Positions 1 to 6,742 of a stretch of 12,649 bases of DNA are shown here, in pieces. Source of the DNA: Caryophanales bacterium UBA1427 (GTDB lineage Bacteria; Bacillota_I; Bacilli_A; ML615J-28; CAG-313); the NCBI GenBank assembly GCA_002329485.1, contig DCTZ01000036.1, forward strand, positions 1 through 12,649. Reading direction: 5' to 3'. Position 1 is the first letter of the stretch, and the number at the start of each line of letters is the position of its first letter. The position numbers were made by a program, and so were the translations under genes. Under the pieces are notes generated by a model, which saw nothing but the letters and a program-made list of their open reading frames with translations, was not told the origin of the DNA and searched no databases.

Positions 1-32
1 CACCATTTTATTATTACTTAAAGGAGGAATGC

Positions 33-1367
33 ATGAAAAAAGAAATTTTGAATCTGTTGGAACAAAAAAACTATGTAGAGATCAAAAAAAACTTGGAATC
101 TCTAAATAGTGCGGATGTTGCAGAAATACTGGAGGAGTTTGATACCAACATCCAATTACTGATTTTTCGGTTATTGCAAAAAGACCAAGCAGTAGAAGTG
201 TTTTCGCATCTCAGCCCAGTTACCCAAGAAAATATAATCACTTCGGCAACCGACAAAGAAATCAAAATTCTCGTGGAAGAATTGTTCTTTGACGATATGA
301 TTGACTTGCTTGAAGAAATGCCTGCTCATATCGTCAAACGTATTCTGGCCAATGTGAAAGAAAATGAACGGTCATTGGTCAACCATTTCTTAAACTATCC
401 GATTAATTCCGCGGGCAGTTTAATGACGATTGAGTATGTCGACTTGAAAAAGAATTTAAGCGTCAAGGATGCTTTGGTTCACCTTCAAAAAACCGGTGTC
501 GACAAAGAGACGATTTATACATGTTATGTCATCGATGCCCAAAGAAAGCTGGAGGGTACAGTTTCTTTAAAAGATTTGGTTATCAGCGATGAAAACAAAA
601 AAATCAGCGATATTATGAATGTCGAAGTAATTTCGGTCAATACCCTTGATGACCAAGAAGAAGTTGCGAGAAAATTCAAAAAGTATGACCTAATTGCCAT
701 GCCGGTTGTGGACAAAGAGAAAAGACTCGTGGGAATAATTACGGTTGATGATATCATGGATGTCATCGATGACGAAAACACGGAAGACTTCTATAAAATG
801 GCAGCTATCTCCCCAAGCGATGAAAATTATCTGGATACCAGTGTTTTCGGTATTGCCAAACAAAGAATCATATGGTTGTTGATTTTGATGATTTCCGCTA
901 CTTTCACCGGCTACATCATCAAGAGTTTTGAAACGGCACTCGCTTCCGTGGTTACTTTGGCGATGTTTATCCCTCAACTCATGGATACCGGCGGAAATGC
1001 CGGATCCCAGTCCTCTACGGTAATCATCCGGGGGATTGCGCTTGGAACCGTAAAGTTTAGGGACGGTTGGAAAGTCCTTGCCAAAGAATTTACGGTAAGC
1101 ATAATTGTCGGTTTGGTTTTGGCAGCGGTTAATTTCTTAAAAATATTCTTCATCGATGGCCTTGGTGTTCAAATATCGTTGGTAGTTTCTTTGACTTTAT
1201 TTTGCACAGTTATCATTGCCAAAATAATCGGAGGAATTTTGCCCCTTTTGGCCAGCAAAGTCAGACTCGACCCAGCTATTATGGCTAGTCCGTTAATTAC
1301 AACCATTGTCGATGCCTTGGCCTTGATTATTTATTTTTCCCTGGCCTCGATGATTTTGGGATTATAA
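33..1367 (+). CDS. mgtE: MgtE-family magnesium transporter
   Basis: This is a full-length 444-residue MgtE-type channel that brings Mg2+ (possibly Co2+) across the cytoplasmic membrane. Domains follow the family order: a helical N-terminal MgtE_N domain (about residues 1-125), paired CBS domains (about 130-250, with ISDIMNVEVISVN near the centre), and a C-terminal membrane domain (about 275-444) of five predicted helices. The family signature GGNAGSQSS lies at 320-328. D427, in ITTIVDALAL of the last helix, matches the acidic residue that lines the ion pore. In characterised homologues, Mg2+ bound to the N and CBS domains closes the channel, so control is probably post-translational. The start is set by AAGGAGG at 21-27, five bases before ATG. 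Only 32 bases lie upstream, so its promoter is not visible. A terminator follows, so it is probably the last or only gene of its transcript. Confidence 0.96.
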   Translation: MKKEILNLLEQKNYVEIKKNLESLNSADVAEILEEFDTNIQLLIFRLLQKDQAVEVFSHLSPVTQENIITSATDKEIKILVEELFFDDMIDLLEEMPAHIVKRILANVKENERSLVNHFLNYPINSAGSLMTIEYVDLKKNLSVKDALVHLQKTGVDKETIYTCYVIDAQRKLEGTVSLKDLVISDENKKISDIMNVEVISVNTLDDQEEVARKFKKYDLIAMPVVDKEKRLVGIITVDDIMDVIDDENTEDFYKMAAISPSDENYLDTSVFGIAKQRIIWLLILMISATFTGYIIKSFETALASVVTLAMFIPQLMDTGGNAGSQSSTVIIRGIALGTVKFRDGWKVLAKEFTVSIIVGLVLAAVNFLKIFFIDGLGVQISLVVSLTLFCTVIIAKIIGGILPLLASKVRLDPAIMASPLITTIVDALALIIYFSLASMILGL

Positions 1368-1406
1368 ATTTTTGAAACAATATTAATATGGTATATTTAT
1401 CAGAGA

Positions 1407-1440
1407 AGGTCTATCATTAAAAAATGATAAACCTTTTTTA
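1407..1440 (+). terminator. Rho-independent terminator of mgtE
   Basis: AGGTCTATCATT (1407-1418) pairs with AATGATAAACCT (1423-1434) with one C/A mismatch across an AAAA loop, and a TTTTT run follows directly. It lies 40 bases after the mgtE stop. Confidence 0.8.
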
Positions 1441-1481
1441 TTAAAATCCTTATAAATTCCAAATAATTTTAAATTATTTTG

Positions 1482-1490
1482 TGATAGAAT
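1482..1490 (+). promoter_or_regulatory. possible extended -10 promoter of the DUF998 pseudogene
   Basis: TGATAGAAT (TGN plus TAGAAT) sits 20 bases before the ATG at 1510 and downstream of the mgtE terminator. No convincing -35 hexamer is visible at 16-18 bases, so this is weak. Confidence 0.3.
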
Positions 1491-1509
1491 AGCGTCAAAG
1501 AAGAAAAAG

Positions 1510-2012
1510 ATGAAAAAAGAACACAGATTAATCAGTTGTTTTAACTTGGTGTGTTTCAATTTTTTCTTTTGCACGATATTATCGGCGGTTAGAATTATCC
1601 TGATCAAAGTTGGCTGAACCAAGCTGTAAGCGACCTGACCGCTGTCGATTTGATGGCGGATAACTTAAACGATGTATACGCTTTGTTTTCCGTTATGAAT
1701 ATGACTTTATTGAGGAATATTATCCAAAAAGTAAAGGTGCCTTCCGTCAGAATCAGAGTATATCTTTTTACCCTCATTACATGGGTCAGCTCCAGCGGCT
1801 TTGCTTTTTTTCCTTTGTCGGAAGGGGGATACGGGGGAACTTTTCGGGACGTTATGCATCATTACGTGGAAACTTTTTCCGCGGTCGGTTTATCCATCGC
1901 TTCCCTGATTTTGTTAATCGTGAGAGGATTCAAAAACAAAGAATACCGATTGATTGCCATGGCGCTTGTATCGCTTTTGTGTCAATGTTTGCCGGCTTTT
2001 TTTAGCATCTAG
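1510..2012 (+). pseudogene. DUF998-like integral membrane protein, frameshifted
   Basis: The reading frame from ATG 1510 gives a basic start (MKKEHRLISC) and a first membrane helix (FNLVCFNFFFCTILSA), then stops at TGA 1615-1617. The frame beginning at TAT 1596 continues the protein: YPDQSWLNQAVSDLTAVD, then predicted helices and the segment SSGFAFFPLSEGG, ending at TAG 2010-2012. One base is missing around 1591-1596; restoring an A to give AGA AAT TAT would join the frames into about 167 residues. The pattern of helices, the SDLTA segment after helix 1, the FP segment and the histidine pair (MHHYVET) fit the DUF998 family, whose function is unknown; members are usually about 180-220 residues. 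The C-terminus may also be displaced, because another frame reads SMFAGFF near 1983-2003. Family assignment is from recalled motifs. The break could be real decay or a sequencing error. Confidence 0.68.
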
Positions 2013-2042
2013 GGTTTTAACCTTTCCGCCTGATTTTCTTAA

Positions 2043-2082
2043 TATAATAAGGACTATACGTTTTTGGCAATTCCCGATAGTC
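2043..2082 (+). promoter_or_regulatory. possible promoter and leader hairpin before the GNAT gene
   Basis: A TATAAT hexamer at 2043-2048 has no good -35 partner. Just after it, GACTAT (2052-2057) and ATAGTC (2077-2082) form an inverted repeat that extends by CG/CG with one bulged A. No T-run follows, so it is not a terminator. It would lie at the 5' end of the transcript. Confidence 0.3.
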
Positions 2083-2151
2083 AAAAAGATGTTTAGCAAA
2101 ATTATCGCAAGAAAAGTTCAAATTTAAAAAATGCAAATAAGGAGCAATAAC

Positions 2152-3051
2152 ATGATTAAAGTTAGATCATACGAAAACGAAAACGATTTTGTTTTGATGC
2201 AGAATCTGATACGAGAAAACTACTTAAAGAGCGGAGAGCAACTTTATCCGAGCCCGGCCGATTTGGAATATTGGCGGTATCTTTACGATGATTCGCCCGA
2301 CGGTGTGCGGTGGACCCGACTGTGGTTTGATGATGACCATCTTTTGGCTTTTGCCTGGATGAACGAAGAAGCGACGGATTTTGTCTGTCATTATCAACAT
2401 AAAGATTTGCTGAATCAAATCATTGATTGGTCCGAAAGCGAAAGGTTGAAAGAAAGGAAGAAAAAAATTGTAAACGTCCTGTATATTTTCGATTGCGATC
2501 AAAAGAGCGAAACCATTGCCCGGCAAAAAGGTTACCAAAAGAGCGAAGTGTTCAATTACTACGGTAAAAGAGACTTAGCCGAACCAATCCCTCAAGTTAA
2601 ATTGCCTGAAGGATATTTCATCAAAAACATCGAAACGGAAGCCGAAATCGGAAAACGGGCGGAAATGAACGGGCTTGCGGGTAACGAGGTAACGGCGGAA
2701 AAAAACCGATTCTTTATGGCAAAGGCAGCCAATTATCGGCAGGAACTGGATTTGCTGGCTGTTTCACCAAGCGGGGAAACAGCCGGTTTCTGCACAGTGT
2801 GGTTTGACAGTGTAAGCAAAGTCGGTTTGTTTGAACCATACGGGGTTGATGTAAATCATTTAAGAAAAGGAATCGGAAAAAGCCTGTTGTCGGAAGGAAT
2901 GTCCAGGCTTTTGGCGCTTGGCTGCTCGGCGGTTTATGTGACCCATGCGGGGCTCGATTCCGAGGAAATCGACCCGGCTCTTGCTCTAAATGAAGCGGTA
3001 GGATTTAAGAAAGTTGCCAACAATTATCTGTGGTATAAACAGCTTAAGTAG
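2152..3051 (+). CDS. tandem GNAT-type N-acetyltransferase
   Basis: This 299-residue cytoplasmic protein probably transfers an acetyl group from acetyl-CoA to an unknown small amine or peptide. The C-terminal half carries GNAT motif A: GVDVNHLRKGIGKSLLSEGM, with the acetyl-CoA pyrophosphate loop RKGIGK at 238-243, followed by ALNEAVGFKKV, the usual end of the fold. The N-terminal half (about 1-145) looks like a second, degenerate GNAT fold (GYQKSEVFNYYGKRDL resembles the last strand) without a clear CoA loop. Two-lobed GNATs of about 300 residues are known, for example the mycothiol synthase type, but the substrate cannot be read here. The start is ATG 2152, seven bases after TAAGGAG (2138-2144); an in-frame ATG at 2131 lies upstream of that site and is unlikely. 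It appears to be a single-gene unit. Confidence 0.85.
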   Translation: MIKVRSYENENDFVLMQNLIRENYLKSGEQLYPSPADLEYWRYLYDDSPDGVRWTRLWFDDDHLLAFAWMNEEATDFVCHYQHKDLLNQIIDWSESERLKERKKKIVNVLYIFDCDQKSETIARQKGYQKSEVFNYYGKRDLAEPIPQVKLPEGYFIKNIETEAEIGKRAEMNGLAGNEVTAEKNRFFMAKAANYRQELDLLAVSPSGETAGFCTVWFDSVSKVGLFEPYGVDVNHLRKGIGKSLLSEGMSRLLALGCSAVYVTHAGLDSEEIDPALALNEAVGFKKVANNYLWYKQLK

Positions 3052-3090
3052 GCTAATCGGCTCTCCCAAGGTCTATAAAAGTTGTGTTTT

Positions 3091-3136
3091 TAAGCCCCAG
3101 ATGGGCTAAGAACAAAAATCAGGGGTTTTAATTTTT
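3091..3136 (+). terminator. probable weak terminator after the GNAT gene
   Basis: AGCCC (3093-3097) can pair with GGGCT (3103-3107). Alternatively, AAGCCCC (3092-3098) can pair with GGGGTTT (3122-3128) across a long loop, followed by the T-rich TTTTAATTTTTT. Either form is imperfect, but the position after the stop at 3051 and before the promoter at 3157 fits. Confidence 0.4.
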
Positions 3137-3156
3137 TAAGTGCATTTTTTTAATTA

Positions 3157-3165
3157 TGATATAAT
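3157..3165 (+). promoter_or_regulatory. extended -10 promoter for the two-TM Nudix-like gene
   Basis: TGA followed by TATAAT (3160-3165) is a good extended -10 element without a matching -35 hexamer. Transcription would start near 3172, about 38 bases before ATG 3210. This leader contains an eight-codon mini-ORF (3187-3213). Confidence 0.5.
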
Positions 3166-3209
3166 TATGGCATAGGTAACAAAAGAATGAAAAAAGTCGA
3201 GGTAGGGAA

Positions 3210-4451
3210 ATGAAAAAAAGGAAATGGATTATTAAACTCAAAAAAGTTGTATCATCACAGATTTTTACCGTTGTAATTTCTTTAATTATCATTCTGGTAA
3301 TTGTGCAATTAAATATAGTTAAGAGCGATTTATCCGAACTGATAAAACTTAATATTGTCTTAAGCGTGGGAATTGTTTCGGTAGTATCCTGGTTAATTCA
3401 ATTGATTGAACAATTTATTGAAAAGAGAACGGAAGAAAAACTGAAACTTAACGATAACACCGAAGAACTAAAAAAGATTTATGTCAAAGAAAAATTGCAT
3501 GAAATAGGCGGACAAGAAACACCTTTGGTTGTTTGCATTCCCCAGACAGCAAAAATCAGCCTTACTTTAAGTTCGGAACTATTTGCTTTGGATCCGCGCA
3601 TAATTGCCAATATGAATTCCATCATGAACTCGCATCGGAATTCCAAATTTGACAACAAACCTATTTTGAGAGTAAATGATTTAATCTATGATCCGAACAG
3701 TTCAAGTTATCAATTGATTGTCAGTCCCTCGGATCAATACAATACGCTTTTGACCAATAAAGCAATGGATGCTTCCATTGTCAAGCACGTAACGGTAAGA
3801 GACCTTTTTGAATACGGACCACGGCTTTCTTCTTTTAAACAATCGAAACTGGCCAACGGCGTGGGGTTATGCGTGCTTGCGCAAACAAGCGACGGTTATT
3901 TTTTATTGCTCAGAAGAACCGATAAGAATCCGACCGGGAAGAATATTGCGGGCTCGTGCTTCAGTATTTTATATGACAAATATACGGATAGCCATAGAAG
4001 CGACTATCAGAACAATCCGGATTTTTACGAATATGTTTTAAAACAATCGATTTACCGCGGAATCGCCAATAAACTTTGCGTATTTAATGAAGACCAATAT
4101 GATGAAAAGGCCATCGATTTGAAAAATGCCAAATTATTGGGAATGGTTCGCAATTTAATCGAAGGCGGAAAACCGGAATTGGTTTATTATTACCGATTAT
4201 CTCAGAAACTGGACGAAGTCAAAGCGGCCTTCAAAAATAATAAAAAGAAAAAAAGCGGTGTGAAAAAATTAATCTATTTTACCAAAGAAGAGGTTAAATA
4301 CGTCAAACCGAATAAAATTTGTCTGAATAAGAAGCGATATGAATTATCGGTTGTAACCAGTTATGCAATTGATGAAGCAATAAAATCGATAACAAATTTG
4401 GCTGAATTAAATAAAACAAAGAAAGGAGCAAATGATGATGACCAAATTTGA
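3210..4451 (+). CDS. two-TM protein with a degenerate Nudix-like domain
   Basis: This 413-residue protein has a basic N-terminus (KKRKW), predicted membrane helices at about 18-37 and 47-66, a charged helical stretch at about 67-95, and a large C-terminal domain. The positive-inside rule puts that domain in the cytoplasm. Residues 214-252 (LANGVGLCVLAQ, GYFLLLRRTD, TGKNIAGSCFS) look like the first strands of a Nudix fold. Where the Nudix box should read R-E-U-x-E-E, the protein reads R283-G-I-A-N-K, so the metal-binding glutamates are missing and hydrolysis is unlikely. The layout recalls, from memory, the SMODS-associated NUDIX proteins (2TM plus NUDIX) described near CD-NTase signalling systems, but no cyclase gene is present here. 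A role as a membrane-bound nucleotide sensor is inference. Its end overlaps the next gene, so the two are probably translationally coupled. The ribosome site is GAGG at 3199-3202. Confidence 0.62.
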   Translation: MKKRKWIIKLKKVVSSQIFTVVISLIIILVIVQLNIVKSDLSELIKLNIVLSVGIVSVVSWLIQLIEQFIEKRTEEKLKLNDNTEELKKIYVKEKLHEIGGQETPLVVCIPQTAKISLTLSSELFALDPRIIANMNSIMNSHRNSKFDNKPILRVNDLIYDPNSSSYQLIVSPSDQYNTLLTNKAMDASIVKHVTVRDLFEYGPRLSSFKQSKLANGVGLCVLAQTSDGYFLLLRRTDKNPTGKNIAGSCFSILYDKYTDSHRSDYQNNPDFYEYVLKQSIYRGIANKLCVFNEDQYDEKAIDLKNAKLLGMVRNLIEGGKPELVYYYRLSQKLDEVKAAFKNNKKKKSGVKKLIYFTKEEVKYVKPNKICLNKKRYELSVVTSYAIDEAIKSITNLAELNKTKKGANDDDQI

Positions 4452-4914
4452 AAAAGCTATGAAATTAATCGAAGAACGGTGCGGGAATGACAAAGAGGAA
4501 ATAATTGCCCTTGCTACGATTTCCTTGCCAGCGGGTGAGGAAGTGAAACCCCGTCCGGCGGTAAGAATGGTAAGTTCTTACTATGAAGACGGAGTTTTCT
4601 ATGTTTCGACCGACGCTAGAAAAAATAAAATGTTGCAAATCGCCCAAAATAATGAGGTAGGAGTTTGTGGGTTCGGTTGGTACTCGTTCCAGGGGATTAC
4701 GGAAAACTTGGGTTGGGTCAAAGACGAAAAAAATGCCAGAATCAGAGAAAAGTTTAAAAAAGTTTTCGAATGGTTTGATCAGGATGGGGACGAAGACAAT
4801 CCCAATTCCATCGTTTTGAAAATCACTTTAACCGAAGGAGTAATTATCGATTTTGAAAAGAAGTACGGGGAGCTTAAGTACGAAGTTGACTTTTTCCATA
4901 AAACGGCCGAATAA
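4435..4914 (+). CDS. FMN-binding split-barrel protein, pyridoxamine 5'-phosphate oxidase family
   Basis: This cytoplasmic protein of about 159 residues has the small split-barrel layout of PNPOx-like proteins: an N-terminal helix (KFEKAMKLIEERC), the strand pair RPAVRMVSSYYEDGVFYVST, the KNKMLQIAQNN helix, VGVCGFGWYSFQGIT, and a C-terminal FEKKYGELKYEVDF strand. Such proteins bind FMN or F420 and carry out redox chemistry on varied substrates; the substrate here is unknown. Three ATG codons in a row (4432, 4435, 4438) follow AAAGGAG (4422-4428). The middle one gives a six-base spacing and is chosen, but 4438 is equally possible. The first 17 bases overlap the end of the upstream gene in another frame, which points to coupled translation. 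No strong terminator follows. Confidence 0.85.
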   Translation: MMTKFEKAMKLIEERCGNDKEEIIALATISLPAGEEVKPRPAVRMVSSYYEDGVFYVSTDARKNKMLQIAQNNEVGVCGFGWYSFQGITENLGWVKDEKNARIREKFKKVFEWFDQDGDEDNPNSIVLKITLTEGVIIDFEKKYGELKYEVDFFHKTAE

Positions 4915-5008
4915 TTCCCTTTACCCCAAACTAGGGTCATTTTAAATTAATAAAGGATATTGGACGTAACCGAAATAAGAACTTGGCAAATTAAGGGGGT
5001 AAGCGGAT

Positions 5009-5638
5009 ATGTTTCCCAAAGAAATCGAAAGAATTGTTACAGGGCTAAAATTTACCAAGGACGAAGTGGGTTGCAGCAGTGATACCGTATACCTTTTCGA
5101 AGACCAATTTGTCTTGAAAGTGTCGGAGGAGGCAGGCCGTTTGCTTAGGGAAAAGGAAAGAAACGACTGGATAACCCGGTTCCTACCCGGACCGAAAAGT
5201 GTTTGTTATGTTCGGGAAAACAACAAATATTATTATCTGCGGACTTATTTATCCGGGGACAGTCTGATTTCCCCAAGGTTATTAAACAATCTTTTGGTTT
5301 TGGTTGATATTTTGGCAGATGTGGTAAAAAAACTGAGAAGTTTGGACGACAAGGGATGCCCGTTTTATTCCTCTGGTAATTTCGGCAACGACTTTGTTCA
5401 CGGCGACCTTTGTTTACCGAATATTTATGTCAATTCCAAGAATGAATTTGTTGGTTTTATCGACCTTGAAAATGCCGGCAAGGGCGATAAATGGCATGAT
5501 TATGCCTGGCTGTTATGGAGCATGGAATATAACCTGAAAACAACCGTGTTCCATGAACTGTTGTTGAAAAAATTGGGTATCGGCTTTGACCGGGAAAAGT
5601 ATGAAAAGTACATTCCGGAAGGGAACCGAATTAGGTAA
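5009..5638 (+). CDS. short APH-family phosphotransferase (aminoglycoside 3'-phosphotransferase-like)
   Basis: This 209-residue kinase-fold protein would use ATP or GTP to phosphorylate a hydroxylated small molecule in the cytoplasm. Visible landmarks are the nucleotide-binding lysine K37 (QFVLKVS), a likely pairing glutamate near E48 (RLLREKE), the catalytic loop HGDLCLPN at 131-138 (D133, N138), and the metal-binding D152 in GFIDLENAGKGDKWHDYAW. These match the APH(3') pattern well. APH(3') enzymes are usually about 260 residues; here the stretch between the CPF motif and the catalytic loop is about ten residues rather than several dozen, so part of the substrate-binding helical region is absent. 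Resistance therefore cannot be assumed. The start has AAGGGGG at 4993-4999, nine bases upstream. The stop is 29 bases before the next ATG, suggesting an operon with the broken DUF3788 genes. Confidence 0.8.
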   Translation: MFPKEIERIVTGLKFTKDEVGCSSDTVYLFEDQFVLKVSEEAGRLLREKERNDWITRFLPGPKSVCYVRENNKYYYLRTYLSGDSLISPRLLNNLLVLVDILADVVKKLRSLDDKGCPFYSSGNFGNDFVHGDLCLPNIYVNSKNEFVGFIDLENAGKGDKWHDYAWLLWSMEYNLKTTVFHELLLKKLGIGFDREKYEKYIPEGNRIR

Positions 5639-5667
5639 AAAATCGCAAAAACAAACGGAGGATTCAC

Positions 5668-6081
5668 ATGGATGAAAGATTACGAGGAAAAGGCGACTTT
5701 TCGGTGGAAGAAATAATGGCTTTTTCGGCGCGGAAAGATGACTGGATTGATTTGGAGAAAAAATTAAACGAGGATTACTTATTGGAGAAAATAATTATCA
5801 AAGACTCGCCCAGCCAAGGGTGGGGAATAAATTAGCGGGTCGGTAAAAACTCTTTGTGCTATGTCCACCCGGAGAAAACTTCCTTGTTTGTGGCTTTTCA
5901 GATAACCGAAGCCAAAATGAACGAAATAAAACCATTCTTAAGTGAGTATGCTTGGAAGGTTTGGGAAAACCGTTATCCTTGCGGAAAAGGCGGTTGGATG
6001 TGGTACCGTCTAACCGATACCAAGCAGATTGCCGAACTACGGCTGTTATTAAATAACAAAATAAAACCGACAAAAAAGTAA
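5668..6081 (+). pseudogene. DUF3788-like protein, interrupted by an in-frame TAG
   Basis: The frame from ATG 5668 (site CGGAGGA just upstream) runs for 55 codons (MDERLRGKGDFSVEEIMAFS and onward), meets TAG at 5833-5835 inside SQGWGIN-stop-RVGKNSLCYVHP, and stays open in the same frame to TAA 6079-6081. Read through, it is about 137 residues with the pattern I recall for DUF3788: a GW strand, GK-x-LCYVHPEK, a long helix (NEIKPFLSEYAWKVWENRY), a GGWMWYRLTD strand and a closing LLLNNKIKP. A tyrosine is the likely lost residue, because TAT or TAC becomes TAG by one change and related proteins often have an aromatic residue there. The family has no established function. It aligns without gaps to the next locus over the W-to-PEK segment, so the two look like diverged paralogues. 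TAG is an ordinary stop elsewhere here (3049-3051), which argues against a changed code. Confidence 0.72.
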
Positions 6082-6145
6082 AAGATGTAGATCTAACCTT
6101 AAGCGGTGACTTAACCCTCAAAAAATAAAATAAGGATTAATTCAA

Positions 6146-6666
6146 ATGGAATGGAAAGACCTATTCCCCGAACATAAACAGCCGACGATGGCGGAAATAT
6201 CTGAATATATCGGCGGTTCGTCTAAAGAGCTTTGGGTGTTTCTCATCAGGGGCATGGAAATAACCTAGCGGATAAAACCGAAACTGACATATAGCGGGTG
6301 TTCCGGAAAGCCGGGATGGAACGTCAAACTTCAATAAAGCGGTCGATCGTTCGGAACTTTTTATCCCGAAAAAAAGCTTTTTCGGTGAGGTTAATCTTCA
6401 GTTACAAACTTGATCCGTTGGTTCAGGAACTTTTACCCCATTTGACTCCATGTGTTGCGGAAATGTATCGGAACGTGGGGGATTACATGAAAATCGGCGA
6501 GTGGATGATGCTTTATATCGATTCGGAGGAAGTACTTGGGGATTATCTGAAATTGATTACCGTAAAGCTGATTTCTGGGGAAAATAGCCCGCATTTTGAA
6601 ATGAAACTGTTGCGAGAAAGGTTTGGCTTTCAAGAGTCAGACTTTTTTGTTTGGCAGAGTATTTAA
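6146..6666 (+). pseudogene. second DUF3788-like protein, two stops and a frameshift
   Basis: The frame from ATG 6146 (TAAGGA at 6131-6136) begins MEWKDLFPEHKQPTMAEISE, a typical DUF3788-like start. It meets TAG at 6266-6268 (EIT-stop-RIKPKLTYSG; tyrosine expected) and TAA at 6335-6337 (WNVKLQ-stop-SGRSFGTFYP; lysine expected). It then shifts frame at the seven-A run 6369-6375. The other frame continues AFSVRLIFSYKLDPLVQELL, then IGEWMMLYIDSEEVLGDYLK and ITVKL, and ends at TAA 6664-6666. One missing base would restore the frame. The last 30 or so residues (SGENSPHFEMKLLRERFGF and onward) lie beyond the usual domain end. Three independent lesions make real gene decay much more likely than sequencing error. 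It lies 64 bases after the first DUF3788-like locus and directly before the rlmI promoter. Confidence 0.75.
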
Positions 6667-6674
6667 TTATTCCC

Positions 6675-6703
6675 TTTCTTTATTTTTGATTCTGGGTTAT
6701 AAT
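6675..6703 (+). promoter_or_regulatory. promoter of the rlmI-type gene
   Basis: TATAAT at 6698-6703 is perfect; TTTCTT at 6675-6680 is a modest -35 with 17-base spacing. It starts nine bases after the stop of the DUF3788-like remnant and 40 bases before the gene. Confidence 0.5.
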
Positions 6704-6742
6704 ATATTAAAAAAAGAGTTATTCATTTTACAGGAGATTACT

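Noticed and set aside
2131..2151. Upstream in-frame ATG for the tandem GNAT gene
   Set aside because: It lies before the TAAGGAG site at 2138-2144 and has no ribosome site of its own; ATG 2152 fits the spacing.
3210..4914. Complete CBASS-type defence operon
   Set aside because: No CD-NTase, Cap2/Cap3 or other signalling gene is present; only a possible effector-like protein can be seen.
4921..4945. Terminator after the FMN split-barrel gene
   Set aside because: Only a four-base stem (ACCC/GGGT) with a broken T-run.
5854..6081. Independent 75-residue gene from TTG 5854
   Set aside because: It is the same frame as the DUF3788-like gene after its internal TAG, with no ribosome site.
6097..6117. 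Small hairpin between the two DUF3788-like loci
   Set aside because: The stem is five bases (TTAAG/CTTAA) with no T-run, so it is not distinguishable from chance.
5798..6121. Minus-strand open frame over the DUF3788-like locus
   Set aside because: The opposite strand gives recognisable family motifs; this frame does not.
6298..6666. Independent 122-residue gene
   Set aside because: Its sequence continues the DUF3788-like frame started at 6146 once a one-base shift is allowed, and its start has no ribosome site.
6623..6742. Longer N-terminus for the rlmI-type gene
   Set aside because: The extension overlaps the DUF3788-like remnant and the promoter, and homologues begin at the PUA motif just after ATG 6743.
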